Assembly (NCBI GenBank): GCA_028292665.1
Contig: JAQGLW010000050.1
Coordinates: forward strand, 1-39,534
Source: Herminiimonas sp.
GTDB lineage: Bacteria; Pseudomonadota; Gammaproteobacteria; Burkholderiales; Burkholderiaceae_D
Direction of reading: 5' to 3'
DNA length: 39,534 bases
The notes under the pieces were generated by a model that searched no databases, was not told the DNA's origin, and saw only the letters and a list, made by a program, of their open reading frames with translations. The position numbers were made by a program, and so were the translations under genes. Positions 1 to 7,460 of this stretch are shown one piece after another. How positions within the stretch are numbered: the stretch's first letter is position 1; each line of letters begins with the position of its first letter.

Positions 1-66
1 CACAATAGAAAATATAGCGAAAATGACTATACTGAAATCGTGATCAGGCCAATACAGGAGGCGCTC

Positions 67-573
67 ATGAGACATAGACTTTTTTATCTGCTTCCCGACA
101 TAAACAGCGCTATGCAGGCGCGCAATGATTTGTTAATCAACTGCATCGAGAAACGGCATATCCACTTCATGGCGAACTGCATACTTCCGCCCGAACTGCC
201 GGAAGCGAACCTTTTCCACAAAACGGATATCGTTCATGGCGCCGAAATAGGCATGCTGGTCGGTGCGGGACTGGGCATAGTATTTGGCCTATGGCTGGTT
301 AATTTCCCTTTTGACTATGTGTCATTCAAACCCGCGCTCATACTGTTCGCAACCGCTTTTGGCATCGCCTTCGGCGGTTGGGCGGCAAGCATGGCGGCAG
401 CGGCAGTGCCGAATTCTCGACTGGCTGCGTTCTATCCTGAAATCGAACGCGGCAAAATCCTGCTGATTGTGGACGTGCCGTCACGTCGCGTAACCGAAAT
501 TGAAGAAATGTTGGCCAAGCATGCTGAAATACAATTCAAAGGGGAGGACTCGCATATACCCACTTTTCCGTAG
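67..573 (+). CDS. DUF1269-like small membrane protein
   Basis: A 168-residue protein. The start is placed at ATG 67 because AGGAG lies at 56-60, six bases upstream; an in-frame GTG at 40 has no such site. After a polar N-terminal part of about 60 residues come two glycine-rich hydrophobic segments, roughly residues 62-80 and 88-110, then a polar C-terminal domain. Paired helices with small residues, flanked by a domain beginning like R-R/H-x-L-Y/F-x-LPD and containing KTDIVHGA, match betaproteobacterial proteins usually annotated DUF1269; I recognise this from memory of the family. No catalytic motif is visible. It is a predicted inner-membrane protein of unknown function. It is probably monocistronic, since a hairpin with a T run follows its stop directly. 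Confidence 0.75.
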   Translation: MRHRLFYLLPDINSAMQARNDLLINCIEKRHIHFMANCILPPELPEANLFHKTDIVHGAEIGMLVGAGLGIVFGLWLVNFPFDYVSFKPALILFATAFGIAFGGWAASMAAAAVPNSRLAAFYPEIERGKILLIVDVPSRRVTEIEEMLAKHAEIQFKGEDSHIPTFP

Positions 574-575
574 GA

Positions 576-596
576 AGAGCAAAGCCGGCTCTTTTT
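576..596 (+). terminator. Rho-independent terminator after the DUF1269-like gene
   Basis: The inverted repeat AGAGC (576-580) and GCTCT (588-592) has a seven-base loop and runs into TTTT, three bases after the preceding stop codon. The stem is short (5 bp), so strength is uncertain. Confidence 0.55.
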
Positions 597-898
597 GCGT
601 TCCAGTGCGCGTGCAAACCTGATTTGCAGATTGTGCCGTCATCCCGAATAGCCGAGAAGAAATTCGCTGAAGAGGCAGGCGCAAGCATGTCTCTTTTGCT
701 GTAGGCGGGACAGGCTCTATTCGAAACAGCATTGCCATATTGCTGCCCGTGCCGCCAACGATGAGTTGTAGATTTGCATGTCAAAATATCTTTACTATAC
801 TTTAAACTAAATGCCACGCCTGCGGACGCTTGGTCGTTACGCGCGCAAAAAAACGCCAGAAATTTCCTCGATTGCTATCGCTTTTTCAGGAGGCTGCT
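597..898. other. Intergenic stretch with a promoter only
   Basis: About 300 bases between the terminator of the first gene and the second gene. Apart from a sigma70-like promoter at 774-801 I see no conserved RNA fold, repeat or convincing reading frame. The open frames on either strand lack ribosome binding sites and recognisable products. Confidence 0.5.
774..801 (+). promoter_or_regulatory. Sigma70-like promoter for the 899-1399 gene
   Basis: TTGCAT at 774-779 and TATACT at 796-801 are separated by 16 bases in an AT-rich patch about 100 bases upstream of the next gene. The match is good for both boxes, but this is by inspection only. Confidence 0.45.
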
Positions 899-1399
899 AT
901 GGAACTTCAGATGCATTCCCATCGTCTGGAGCGTCGTGCGCCAAACTGGCTTGCGGCGGCGGTTTCCGGGTTTGCTGCCGGCGCGGTCCTGATGGTGCTG
1001 GAACTGCTCTGGTCAACCATGGTTCTCGGCATCAGTCCGTGGGGTACTTCCCACATGATCGCCTCCATCGTGATGGGGCGGGACGCGCTGCAAGCGACTG
1101 AGTTCAGCTTCAGCGTCGTGGCTATGGCGCTCATCATCCACTATGTGCTGGGTATCATTTTCGGTATGGTCCTGGCTACCATCATCGCTGCGTTCCATCT
1201 CGATTCGAGCGTGGGCATGGTGCTGTTGACCGGTGCAGTGTTCGGTCTGGCATTGTATCTGTTCAACTTCTACGGCATGGCTCAGTTCTTTTCGTGGTTT
1301 GCCGGTATGCGTACCTGGTCGACTTTGGCGGCCCATCTGATTTTCGGCATGACGGCTGGGATTTTGTACTGGCAACTCGAAGACCGCAGCGCGGAGTGA
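899..1399 (+). CDS. Four-helix integral membrane protein, unknown function
   Basis: A 166-residue protein. ATG 899 is preferred over an upstream in-frame GTG (830) because CAGGAGG lies just ahead of it. A short polar N-terminus is followed by four hydrophobic segments, about residues 17-38, 62-87, 97-118 and 128-150, with a short charged C-terminus. There is no signal peptidase site, haem ligand pattern or enzymatic motif that I recognise. It lies 227 bases ahead of the alternative cytochrome oxidase operon on the same strand, so a link to that complex is possible, but only position suggests it. It could equally be an independent membrane protein. Confidence 0.7.
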   Translation: MELQMHSHRLERRAPNWLAAAVSGFAAGAVLMVLELLWSTMVLGISPWGTSHMIASIVMGRDALQATEFSFSVVAMALIIHYVLGIIFGMVLATIIAAFHLDSSVGMVLLTGAVFGLALYLFNFYGMAQFFSWFAGMRTWSTLAAHLIFGMTAGILYWQLEDRSAE

Positions 1400-1626
1400 C
1401 AACGCAGTACATCTGCAAGCAGGCAGGTGGCAGAACGACGATAACCACAGATGAAGGGCCTTGCTTTTCATCTTTGATCGCATGACGGCTTGCGCAGCAT
1501 GCCGGATGTATTAAGATGCATCATCGCTTCAAGCCGACGCGGAATTGAAGCGAGCCGGGCGTCAGAAAGGCGCTGACGACGTTGCGCCGTTCCGGCGGCT
1601 TTCTGCCCGCGTGGATGAGGATTGAT

Positions 1627-2775
1627 ATGGCCATGGCCATCGTGCTCGTCGTGGTCGTCATCGCTACGCTGCTGTTCCATTTTGTCAGCCCGTGGCAGGC
1701 GACGCCGCTTGCTTCCAACTGGCAACAGATGGACGACACTTTGACGATCACGCTGGTAATCACCGGTTTCTTTTTTGTCGTCATCAATCTTTTTGTCGCG
1801 TACACGCTGCTGCGCTTTCGCCATCGCAAGGGCCGCCGCGCGGCCTATGAGCCCGACAACAAGAAGCTGGAGCGCTGGTTAATCGGTGGCACCACGCTCG
1901 GCATCATGGCACTGCTGGCGCCTGGCTTGTTTGTCTACGCCGAATATATAAGTCCGCCGCACAATGCGCTCATAGTGGAAGTGGTCGGTCAGCAATGGCA
2001 ATGGCGCTTCCGCTTGCCCGGGGCGGATGGTCGGCTGGGCAGGACCGATGTCCGCTTCGTCAGTCCGGCAAATCCGTTCGGACTCGATCCCGGCGACCCG
2101 GCCGGCCGCGACAACGTGCTTATCAACAGCAACGAACTGCATCTGCCGCTCAATAAGCCGGTCAAGATGCTGCTGCGTTCGCATGACGTGCTGCACGATT
2201 TTTATGTGCCGCAATTCCGCGCCCGCATGAATATGGTGCCGGGCATGGTGAACACGTTCTGGTTCACTCCGACCAAGACCGGCCGCTACGAAGTCCTGTG
2301 CGCGCAACTCTGCGGAGTGGGGCACTACAACATGCGCGGCTATGTGGTGGTGGAAGAAGATGCCGTCTTCCAAAAGTGGGTAAAGGCGCAGCCCACCTTC
2401 GCCTCGACGATGGCCGCGCCAAGCAGTGGCGGCACGGCTATCCCGGCCGACCGGCGTGCGGTCCAGGGGCAGGCGCTGGCGCAATCAAAAGGCTGTGTCG
2501 CCTGCCACACGATCGATGGCGGCAGTAGCGTGGGGCCGACGTGGAAAGGTCTCTTCGGCAAGACTGAAACCATGGCCGACGGATCCACCGCGCTGGTGGA
2601 CGAGGCCTACCTGAAGGATTTCATCCGAAACCCGCAAGCCCGGGTAGTGAAAGGCTTCGCGCCGATCATGCCGAAGATCGAGATGACCGACGACGAACTG
2701 GCCGCGCTGGTGGCCTACATCAAGTCTTACGGGAGCCCGGCATCGGCCGCTTCCCCGACGAAGGCCCAGAAATGA
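1627..2775 (+). CDS. coxM: Alternative cytochrome c oxidase subunit II fused to cytochrome c
   Basis: A 382-residue caa3-type subunit II that accepts electrons and passes them through the CuA centre to subunit I. ATG 1627 is chosen because GAGG lies 6 bases upstream; the frame also opens at TTG 1582 and ATG 1615. Three hydrophobic segments occur at about residues 3-19, 39-63 and 77-100, followed by the periplasmic cupredoxin domain with the CuA loop C225-x3-C229-x3-H233-x2-M236 and the upstream His in HDVLHDF. A C-terminal class I cytochrome c domain carries CVACH at 290-294 and a Met ligand in PIMP. The residue between the CuA cysteines that is normally Glu is Gln227. This is the first gene of the operon, with subunit I starting 27 bases later. 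The fusion and gene order match the CoxMNOP alternative oxidase of Bradyrhizobium, hence the symbol, which is by analogy. Confidence 0.93.
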   Translation: MAMAIVLVVVVIATLLFHFVSPWQATPLASNWQQMDDTLTITLVITGFFFVVINLFVAYTLLRFRHRKGRRAAYEPDNKKLERWLIGGTTLGIMALLAPGLFVYAEYISPPHNALIVEVVGQQWQWRFRLPGADGRLGRTDVRFVSPANPFGLDPGDPAGRDNVLINSNELHLPLNKPVKMLLRSHDVLHDFYVPQFRARMNMVPGMVNTFWFTPTKTGRYEVLCAQLCGVGHYNMRGYVVVEEDAVFQKWVKAQPTFASTMAAPSSGGTAIPADRRAVQGQALAQSKGCVACHTIDGGSSVGPTWKGLFGKTETMADGSTALVDEAYLKDFIRNPQARVVKGFAPIMPKIEMTDDELAALVAYIKSYGSPASAASPTKAQK

Positions 2776-2802
2776 ACGCAAGAATGCAAAGCGAGACATA
2801 CC

Positions 2803-4557
2803 ATGACTGATACCGGCCACGGCGGGAACAAGCCGCAAAGCTTCTGGACGAAATATGTGTGGAGCCAGGACCATAAGGTGATTGCCATCCAGTATTCCAC
2901 CGTCGCCATTGCGGTGGGACTGGTAGGGGTGGCACTGTCCAACCTGATGCGGTTGCAGCTTGGGTTTCCCGACCGATTTCCTTTCATCGATGCTCCGCAT
3001 TATTATCAGTTCATGACGATGCACGGCATGATCATGGTGATCTACCTGCTCACTGCATTGTTCCTTGGAGGCTTCGGCAATTATCTGATTCCACTGATGG
3101 TGGGAGCGCGGGATATGGTGTTCCCTTACCTCAACATGTTGAGTTTCTGGGTCTATCTGTTGTCGGTGCTGGTGCTGATGGCGAGTTTCTTCGTACCGGG
3201 CGGTCCGACCGGCGCGGGCTGGACACTGTATCCGCCGCAGACCATTCTGCCAGGCACGCCGGGTTACGACTTGGGCATCATCTTCATGCTGGTATCGTTG
3301 CTGATCTTTATCGTGGCCACGACGATGGGCGGGCTGAATTACGTCACCACGGTATTGCAGGCGCGCACCGAGGGGATGACCTTGCTGCGCATGCCCCTGA
3401 CGGTATGGGGCATTTTTGTCGCTACCATTCTGGCGCTGCTGGCCTTTCCGGCGCTATTCGTCAGCGGTGTGATGATGCTGTTGGACAAGGTACTCGGCAC
3501 CAGCTTCTTCATGCCGTCGCTGGTGTCGATGGGGCAAGTGACGGCCTACAAGGGAGGGAGTCCGCTGCTGTTCCAGCACCTGTTCTGGTTTTTCGGTCAT
3601 CCCGAGGTCTATATCGTCGCACTGCCGGCATTCGGCATCGTATCGGACCTGATCAGTGTCCACGCGCGCAAGAGCATTTTTGGCTATCGCACCATGGTAT
3701 GGGCAATTCTCGCCATCGGCGTGCTCTCCGTCGTGGTGTGGGCTCATCACATGTTCGTCAGCGGCATGAATCCGTATTTCGGCTTTTTCTTCGCCACCAC
3801 CACTCTGATCATCGCTGTACCGACCGCCATCAAGGTCTATAACTGGGTGCTGACGCTGTGGCATGGCGACATCCACCTGTCGGTGCCGATGCTGTTTGCA
3901 CTGGCCTTTATCAGCACGTTCCTCATCGGCGGACTGACGGGGCTTTTTCTGGGCAACGTAAGTGTCGATATTCCGCTATCGAATACCTATTTTGTGGTGG
4001 CGCACTTCCATATGGTGATGGGTGTGGCGCCCCTTCTGGTGATTTTCGGCGGCATCTATCACTGGTTCCCCAAGATCAGCGGCCGCATGATGAACGAGGC
4101 GCTTGGCCGGCTGCATTTCTGGGTCACTTTCCTCGGCACCTATGCCATTTTCTTTCCGATGCACTACCTTGGCATCCTCGGCATGCCGAGACGTTACTAC
4201 GCCTTTTCCGGTTATCAGTTCATTCCGCCGTCAGCTCAGTCGCTGAATACGTTTATCACCGTAATCGCGATGATTGTCGCCATCGTTCAGCTGGTGTTTA
4301 TCGGCAATCTTGTCTGGAGCGTCTTCCGCGGCAAGCGCGCCGACGCCAATCCATGGCGTGCCGCTTCGCTGGAATGGCAGACGCCGGCGACGCCTCCCGG
4401 CCATGGCAATTGGGGACCTCGGTTACCGGTGGTCTGTCGCGGGGCCTATTCCTATAGCGTGCCGGGTGCGCCGGAAGATTTCATCGCGCAGAACGCGCCG
4501 GTCGAGGCCGGAGATGCGGCACTCGAACCGTATACCGCAAGGGGGGCAACCACATGA
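2803..4557 (+). CDS. coxN: Alternative cytochrome c oxidase subunit I
   Basis: A 584-residue catalytic subunit of an A1-type haem-copper oxidase with about 12 membrane helices; it reduces O2 to water and pumps protons. Low-spin haem ligands are H74 and H403, high-spin haem H401, and CuB ligands H266, H315 and H316, with the cross-linking Tyr270 in GHPEVY. D-channel residues N93, D104, N111 and E268 and the K-channel Lys344 (PTAIK) are all present, as is the propionate-binding RRY. Where canonical oxidases have His-Asp before TYYVVAHFH (the Mg/Mn ligands), this protein has Ser393-Asn394. The stop codon overlaps the next start as ATGA, indicating translational coupling. The symbol is by analogy with Bradyrhizobium CoxN. 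Confidence 0.95.
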   Translation: MTDTGHGGNKPQSFWTKYVWSQDHKVIAIQYSTVAIAVGLVGVALSNLMRLQLGFPDRFPFIDAPHYYQFMTMHGMIMVIYLLTALFLGGFGNYLIPLMVGARDMVFPYLNMLSFWVYLLSVLVLMASFFVPGGPTGAGWTLYPPQTILPGTPGYDLGIIFMLVSLLIFIVATTMGGLNYVTTVLQARTEGMTLLRMPLTVWGIFVATILALLAFPALFVSGVMMLLDKVLGTSFFMPSLVSMGQVTAYKGGSPLLFQHLFWFFGHPEVYIVALPAFGIVSDLISVHARKSIFGYRTMVWAILAIGVLSVVVWAHHMFVSGMNPYFGFFFATTTLIIAVPTAIKVYNWVLTLWHGDIHLSVPMLFALAFISTFLIGGLTGLFLGNVSVDIPLSNTYFVVAHFHMVMGVAPLLVIFGGIYHWFPKISGRMMNEALGRLHFWVTFLGTYAIFFPMHYLGILGMPRRYYAFSGYQFIPPSAQSLNTFITVIAMIVAIVQLVFIGNLVWSVFRGKRADANPWRAASLEWQTPATPPGHGNWGPRLPVVCRGAYSYSVPGAPEDFIAQNAPVEAGDAALEPYTARGATT

Positions 4558-5204
4558 ATCCGTCCGTCATCTTGAGAGCGGCCGTAGACGGTCACGTGGC
4601 CCCATCCGGTCCTGCCAGGCGGTATTTCGACCGTTACGGCGCTGCCGCCGGCATCGGGTTATGGGTGTTCATGAGCGTTGCGACAACCCTGTTCTCGCTG
4701 TTCATTGCGGCCTATGTAATGCGCATGGATGGCGCTGACTGGTCTCCGATCGTCATGCCGCAGCAGCTCTGGCTCAGCACGGCATTGCTGCTGACCGGCA
4801 GTGTGATGCTGCAGCGGGCAAGCGCGGCGGCGCGCCATGCGCGGTTGGCATACGCGCGCACCCGGCTGCTGGCGGGCGGCGCTTTTTCGCTGGCTTTCCT
4901 GGGCGCCCAGTTATGGGCGTGGCAAGCACTGCAGGCCATGCATGTAATGCCGGCCGGGAACCCGGCGGGCAGTTTTTTTTATCTGTTGACAGCCATGCAT
5001 GCGCTGCATGTGGCAGGCGGCCTCGTCGGCTTGGGGTTCGCCGCACGCAGTGCGTGGCGCAATGACGACCCGGCACGCGTCGCGTTGCACATCACCTTGT
5101 GCGCGCGCTATTGGCATTTTTTGCTGGCAGTGTGGGTAGTGCTGGTCGCGACCCTGGGCTGGCTTACGCCCGACGTGGTCCGCTTCATCTGCGGCACGCG
5201 CTGA
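4554..5204 (+). CDS. coxO: Divergent cytochrome c oxidase subunit III paralogue (CoxO-like)
   Basis: A 216-residue protein with five predicted helices at about 32-56, 71-87, 105-128, 139-165 and 183-204. It keeps subunit III landmarks (MHALHVAGG in the fourth helix, ARYWHF in the fifth). In the third helix the segment aligned with GMQAFEW of the neighbouring subunit III reads GAQLWAW, so the usually conserved membrane Glu is Ala122. It starts within the stop codon of subunit I (ATGA) and is followed 22 bases later by a second subunit III gene. Bradyrhizobium coxMNOP also has two subunit III-type genes, so the pair is a family trait and not a recent duplication. The two copies here are very different in sequence. 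Confidence 0.85.
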   Translation: MNPSVILRAAVDGHVAPSGPARRYFDRYGAAAGIGLWVFMSVATTLFSLFIAAYVMRMDGADWSPIVMPQQLWLSTALLLTGSVMLQRASAAARHARLAYARTRLLAGGAFSLAFLGAQLWAWQALQAMHVMPAGNPAGSFFYLLTAMHALHVAGGLVGLGFAARSAWRNDDPARVALHITLCARYWHFLLAVWVVLVATLGWLTPDVVRFICGTR

Positions 5205-5226
5205 CGGCGAAAATCAGAGAGTATCC

Positions 5227-5922
5227 ATGAATGCGCCGAACTCGCCATTGCAGGACACATCGCCGGCTTCGCCCGGCGGTTGGCAGAATCTGGTAACGGA
5301 CTGGTCATCCGACCGGCATGCTTTCGATGTGCCATGGGGCAAGGCGATGATGTGGATATTCCTGCTCTCCGACACTTTTATCTTCAGCTGCTTCCTGATT
5401 AGTTACATGACGGTACGCATCGCCAGCACCGTGCCCTGGCCCAATCCGAGCAAGGTGTTTGCACTTAATATAGGCGGCGCCGAGGTGCCGCTCATCCTGA
5501 TCGCCATCATGACCTTCGTGCTGATCAGCAGCAGCGGCACCATGGCGATGGCAGTCAATTTCGCATACCGGCGCAATCGTGTCCGCACAGCTGCGCTGAT
5601 GTTTGTCACCGCCGCATTCGGAGCCACGTTTGTCGGCATGCAAGCCTTCGAATGGACCAAGCTGATCGTCGAGGAAGGCGTGCGGCCATGGGGCAACCCG
5701 ATGGGTGCGCCGCAGTTCGGTTCGGCTTTCTTCATGATCACCGGCTTTCACGGCTTGCACGTTTCGGCCGGCGTGATTTACCTGCTGATCGTGGCGCTGC
5801 GGGTACTGCGAGGTCGCTATGAGCGGAGCGGTAATTACCAGATTGTCGAGATCGCCGGGCTGTACTGGCACTTTGTCGATCTCGTCTGGGTCTTCATTTT
5901 TGCTCTTTTCTATCTTTGGTGA
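5227..5922 (+). CDS. coxP: Cytochrome c oxidase subunit III (CoxP-like)
   Basis: A 231-residue subunit III of the haem-copper oxidase. A soluble N-terminus of about 35 residues is followed by five helices at roughly 40-62, 85-110, 121-141, 165-187 and 208-231. Conserved features are the third-helix MQAFEW with Glu142, GFHGLHVSAG and GLYWHFVDLVWV. This Glu is the residue that in canonical enzymes lies near the D-channel entrance and helps sustain activity. AGAG occurs a few bases before the ATG. The stop codon is 8 bases before the start of the subunit IV gene. It is the more canonical of the two subunit III copies in this operon. Confidence 0.93.
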   Translation: MNAPNSPLQDTSPASPGGWQNLVTDWSSDRHAFDVPWGKAMMWIFLLSDTFIFSCFLISYMTVRIASTVPWPNPSKVFALNIGGAEVPLILIAIMTFVLISSSGTMAMAVNFAYRRNRVRTAALMFVTAAFGATFVGMQAFEWTKLIVEEGVRPWGNPMGAPQFGSAFFMITGFHGLHVSAGVIYLLIVALRVLRGRYERSGNYQIVEIAGLYWHFVDLVWVFIFALFYLW

Positions 5923-5930
5923 GGCCGCTC

Positions 5931-6245
5931 ATGACATCGTCCCATGAAGCACAACATCCGATCAGTCTCTACCTCAAGGTTTGGGGACTGTTGTTCGTGC
6001 TCAGTACGCTGTCGTATCTGGTTGATTATTTTCACTTTCAGAGTTATCTGAGATGGAGTCTGATACTTCTGTTCATGCTGATGAAGGCCGGACTCATTGT
6101 CGCCGTCTTCATGCACATGGCATGGGAGCGGCTGGCGCTGATATACGCCATCCTGCTGCCGCCGCTGTGCCTGCTGGTCCTGGTCGTGTTGATGGCAACC
6201 GAGGCGGACTATACATTCGCCATGAGGCAGCTGTTTTTCCGATGA
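5931..6245 (+). CDS. Cytochrome c oxidase subunit IV family protein
   Basis: A 104-residue protein with three hydrophobic segments at about 16-36, 44-64 and 71-90, the form of the bacterial subunit IV (COX4 pro) family, with the typical KAGLIVAVFMHM segment. ATG 5931 is chosen because GAGG at 5921-5924, overlapping the previous stop, is 6 bases upstream; an in-frame TTG at 5916 is unlikely. It is the last gene of the oxidase operon and a hairpin terminator follows within 10 bases. The small subunit is thought to stabilise the complex, a role taken from the family and not shown here. No oxidase assembly genes (CtaG/Cox11, haem A synthase, CtaB) accompany the operon, so they must lie elsewhere. 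Confidence 0.88.
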   Translation: MTSSHEAQHPISLYLKVWGLLFVLSTLSYLVDYFHFQSYLRWSLILLFMLMKAGLIVAVFMHMAWERLALIYAILLPPLCLLVLVVLMATEADYTFAMRQLFFR

Positions 6246-6252
6246 GAACCGG

Positions 6253-6281
6253 ATACGCTGCGCGAGCAGCGGTATATTTTT
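6253..6281 (+). terminator. Terminator of the cytochrome oxidase operon
   Basis: ATAC-GCTGC (6253-6261) pairs with GCAGC-GTAT (6266-6275) around a GCGA tetraloop, with one bulged G at 6271. ATTTTT follows at 6276-6281. The hairpin begins 8 bases after the subunit IV stop codon. Confidence 0.8.
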
Positions 6282-6592
6282 ACCGGGCCGGCAACCGCCC
6301 CACACAATATAAAGCCGGGCATCGGCTTGATAATGCGCTTGACTGTACAATGCGATGATCCCGCTGGTCGATGTGGCGCAGTGCAATGTTCCTGGGGCAT
6401 TCGGTAAGGCAAGCATCGAGCGCCGCTGTATTGGCTCCGCTTTTATCGAGCGTGATTTTTCTGAAATACCTCAATACTTTGCAGCGGATCGCCTTGTCCA
6501 TGAAGCGCAAGGCCGCTTTGCGATGACTGACCGGATACTCCGCATGGCAACGAATATCCCGCAGAATAACTTCCTTCCCATGGCGTCCATTC
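6282..6592. other. Intergenic stretch, no supported gene
   Basis: About 310 bases between the oxidase terminator and the flavin reductase gene. It contains a short hairpin without a T run (AAGCCG/CGGCTT near 6313-6329) and TTGATA/TTGACT-like hexamers with no properly spaced -10 box. A frame open on the plus strand from 6355 runs into the next gene but has no ribosome binding site and no recognisable product. Confidence 0.45.
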
Positions 6593-7216
6593 ATGCCCGA
6601 TGACATTCACTATTACGAGCCTGCCTGCGGGCATGGACTGCGGCACGATCCCTTCAACGCCATCGTCGGTCCGCGTCCGATCGGATGGATATCCTCGCAG
6701 GACGCCGACGGGCATCTGAATCTTGCGCCGTACAGCTTTTTCAATGCCTTCAACTACACACCGCCCATCATCGGATTTGCCAGCATCGGTTGCAAAGACA
6801 GCGTTCGCAATATTGAGAAGACGGGAGAGTTTGGATGGAACCTCGCCACCCGGCCGCTTGCCGACGCGATGAATGCCAGTTGCGCGCCGGTTGCTCCGGA
6901 TGTGGACGAATTCAATCTTGCCGGGCTGACTCCGGCGGCATCCCGGGTGATCGCCGTGCCCCGCGTGGCCGAAAGTCCCGTCTCGTTCGAATGCCGGCTG
7001 ACTCAGCTTATACAGTTGCGGGGCGCGAATGGCGAGAGCATCGATACCTGGCTGGTGCTGGGAGAGGTTGTCGGCGTGCATATTGCCAAATCGCTGCTCA
7101 TCGACGGCATATACGACACAGCAGCTGCGCGGCCTATTTTGAGAGGAGGAGGCCCGGCGGATTATTTCGAGATCGGCCCGGGAGCGCGTTTCCGGATGGC
7201 TCGGCCGAAGGCGTAA
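6593..7216 (+). CDS. Flavin reductase-like (FMN-binding split barrel) protein
   Basis: A 207-residue protein of the flavin reductase-like domain family, which binds FMN and reduces or uses flavin for a partner enzyme. The fold's hallmarks are in order: RPIGWISSxDxxGxxNLAPYSFFNAFNYTPPIIGF at about 23-59, KDSxRNIExTGEFxxNLAT at about 64-84, and SPVxFECRLTQ followed by LVLGEVVGVHI. No separate NAD(P)H-binding domain is present, as usual for this family. The ATG at 6593 is taken because the N-terminus aligns with family length (about 200), although no clear ribosome binding site precedes it. It stands alone between a terminator and the GGDEF-EAL gene. The natural substrate cannot be deduced. Confidence 0.85.
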   Translation: MPDDIHYYEPACGHGLRHDPFNAIVGPRPIGWISSQDADGHLNLAPYSFFNAFNYTPPIIGFASIGCKDSVRNIEKTGEFGWNLATRPLADAMNASCAPVAPDVDEFNLAGLTPAASRVIAVPRVAESPVSFECRLTQLIQLRGANGESIDTWLVLGEVVGVHIAKSLLIDGIYDTAAARPILRGGGPADYFEIGPGARFRMARPKA

Positions 7217-7460
7217 GCTGAAATACCTGGGTCCGGCCATAGAAATCGGCATCTTGCATCGCATGAAGAACAGATCGGAATGTCGGGTCGCCGGGCGCCG
7301 ATGCGTGCGCTATTTCAGTTGTTTCCCCAGCCGCTTCAAACCAACTAAAACTGTTCAAAATCAGTAAAAAATTTCCACGTCGCAACCTTATAATACAATC
7401 AATCTTTTATAAGGATTCGGACGGCCATTCGTTTTCGCCAGATCCGAACTCGTGGAGCCA

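Noticed and set aside
4554-5922. Tandem subunit III genes as a recent duplication or assembly error
   Set aside because: The two sequences are very different at DNA and protein level, and two subunit III-like genes are known in coxMNOP operons.
6355-6603. An 82-codon frame overlapping the flavin reductase start
   Set aside because: No ribosome binding site, no hydrophobic pattern or domain, and it runs into a well-supported gene.
7389-7394. Perfect TATAAT before the GGDEF-EAL gene
   Set aside because: At 16-18 bases upstream there is only an A run and no acceptable -35 box, so it was not called as a promoter.
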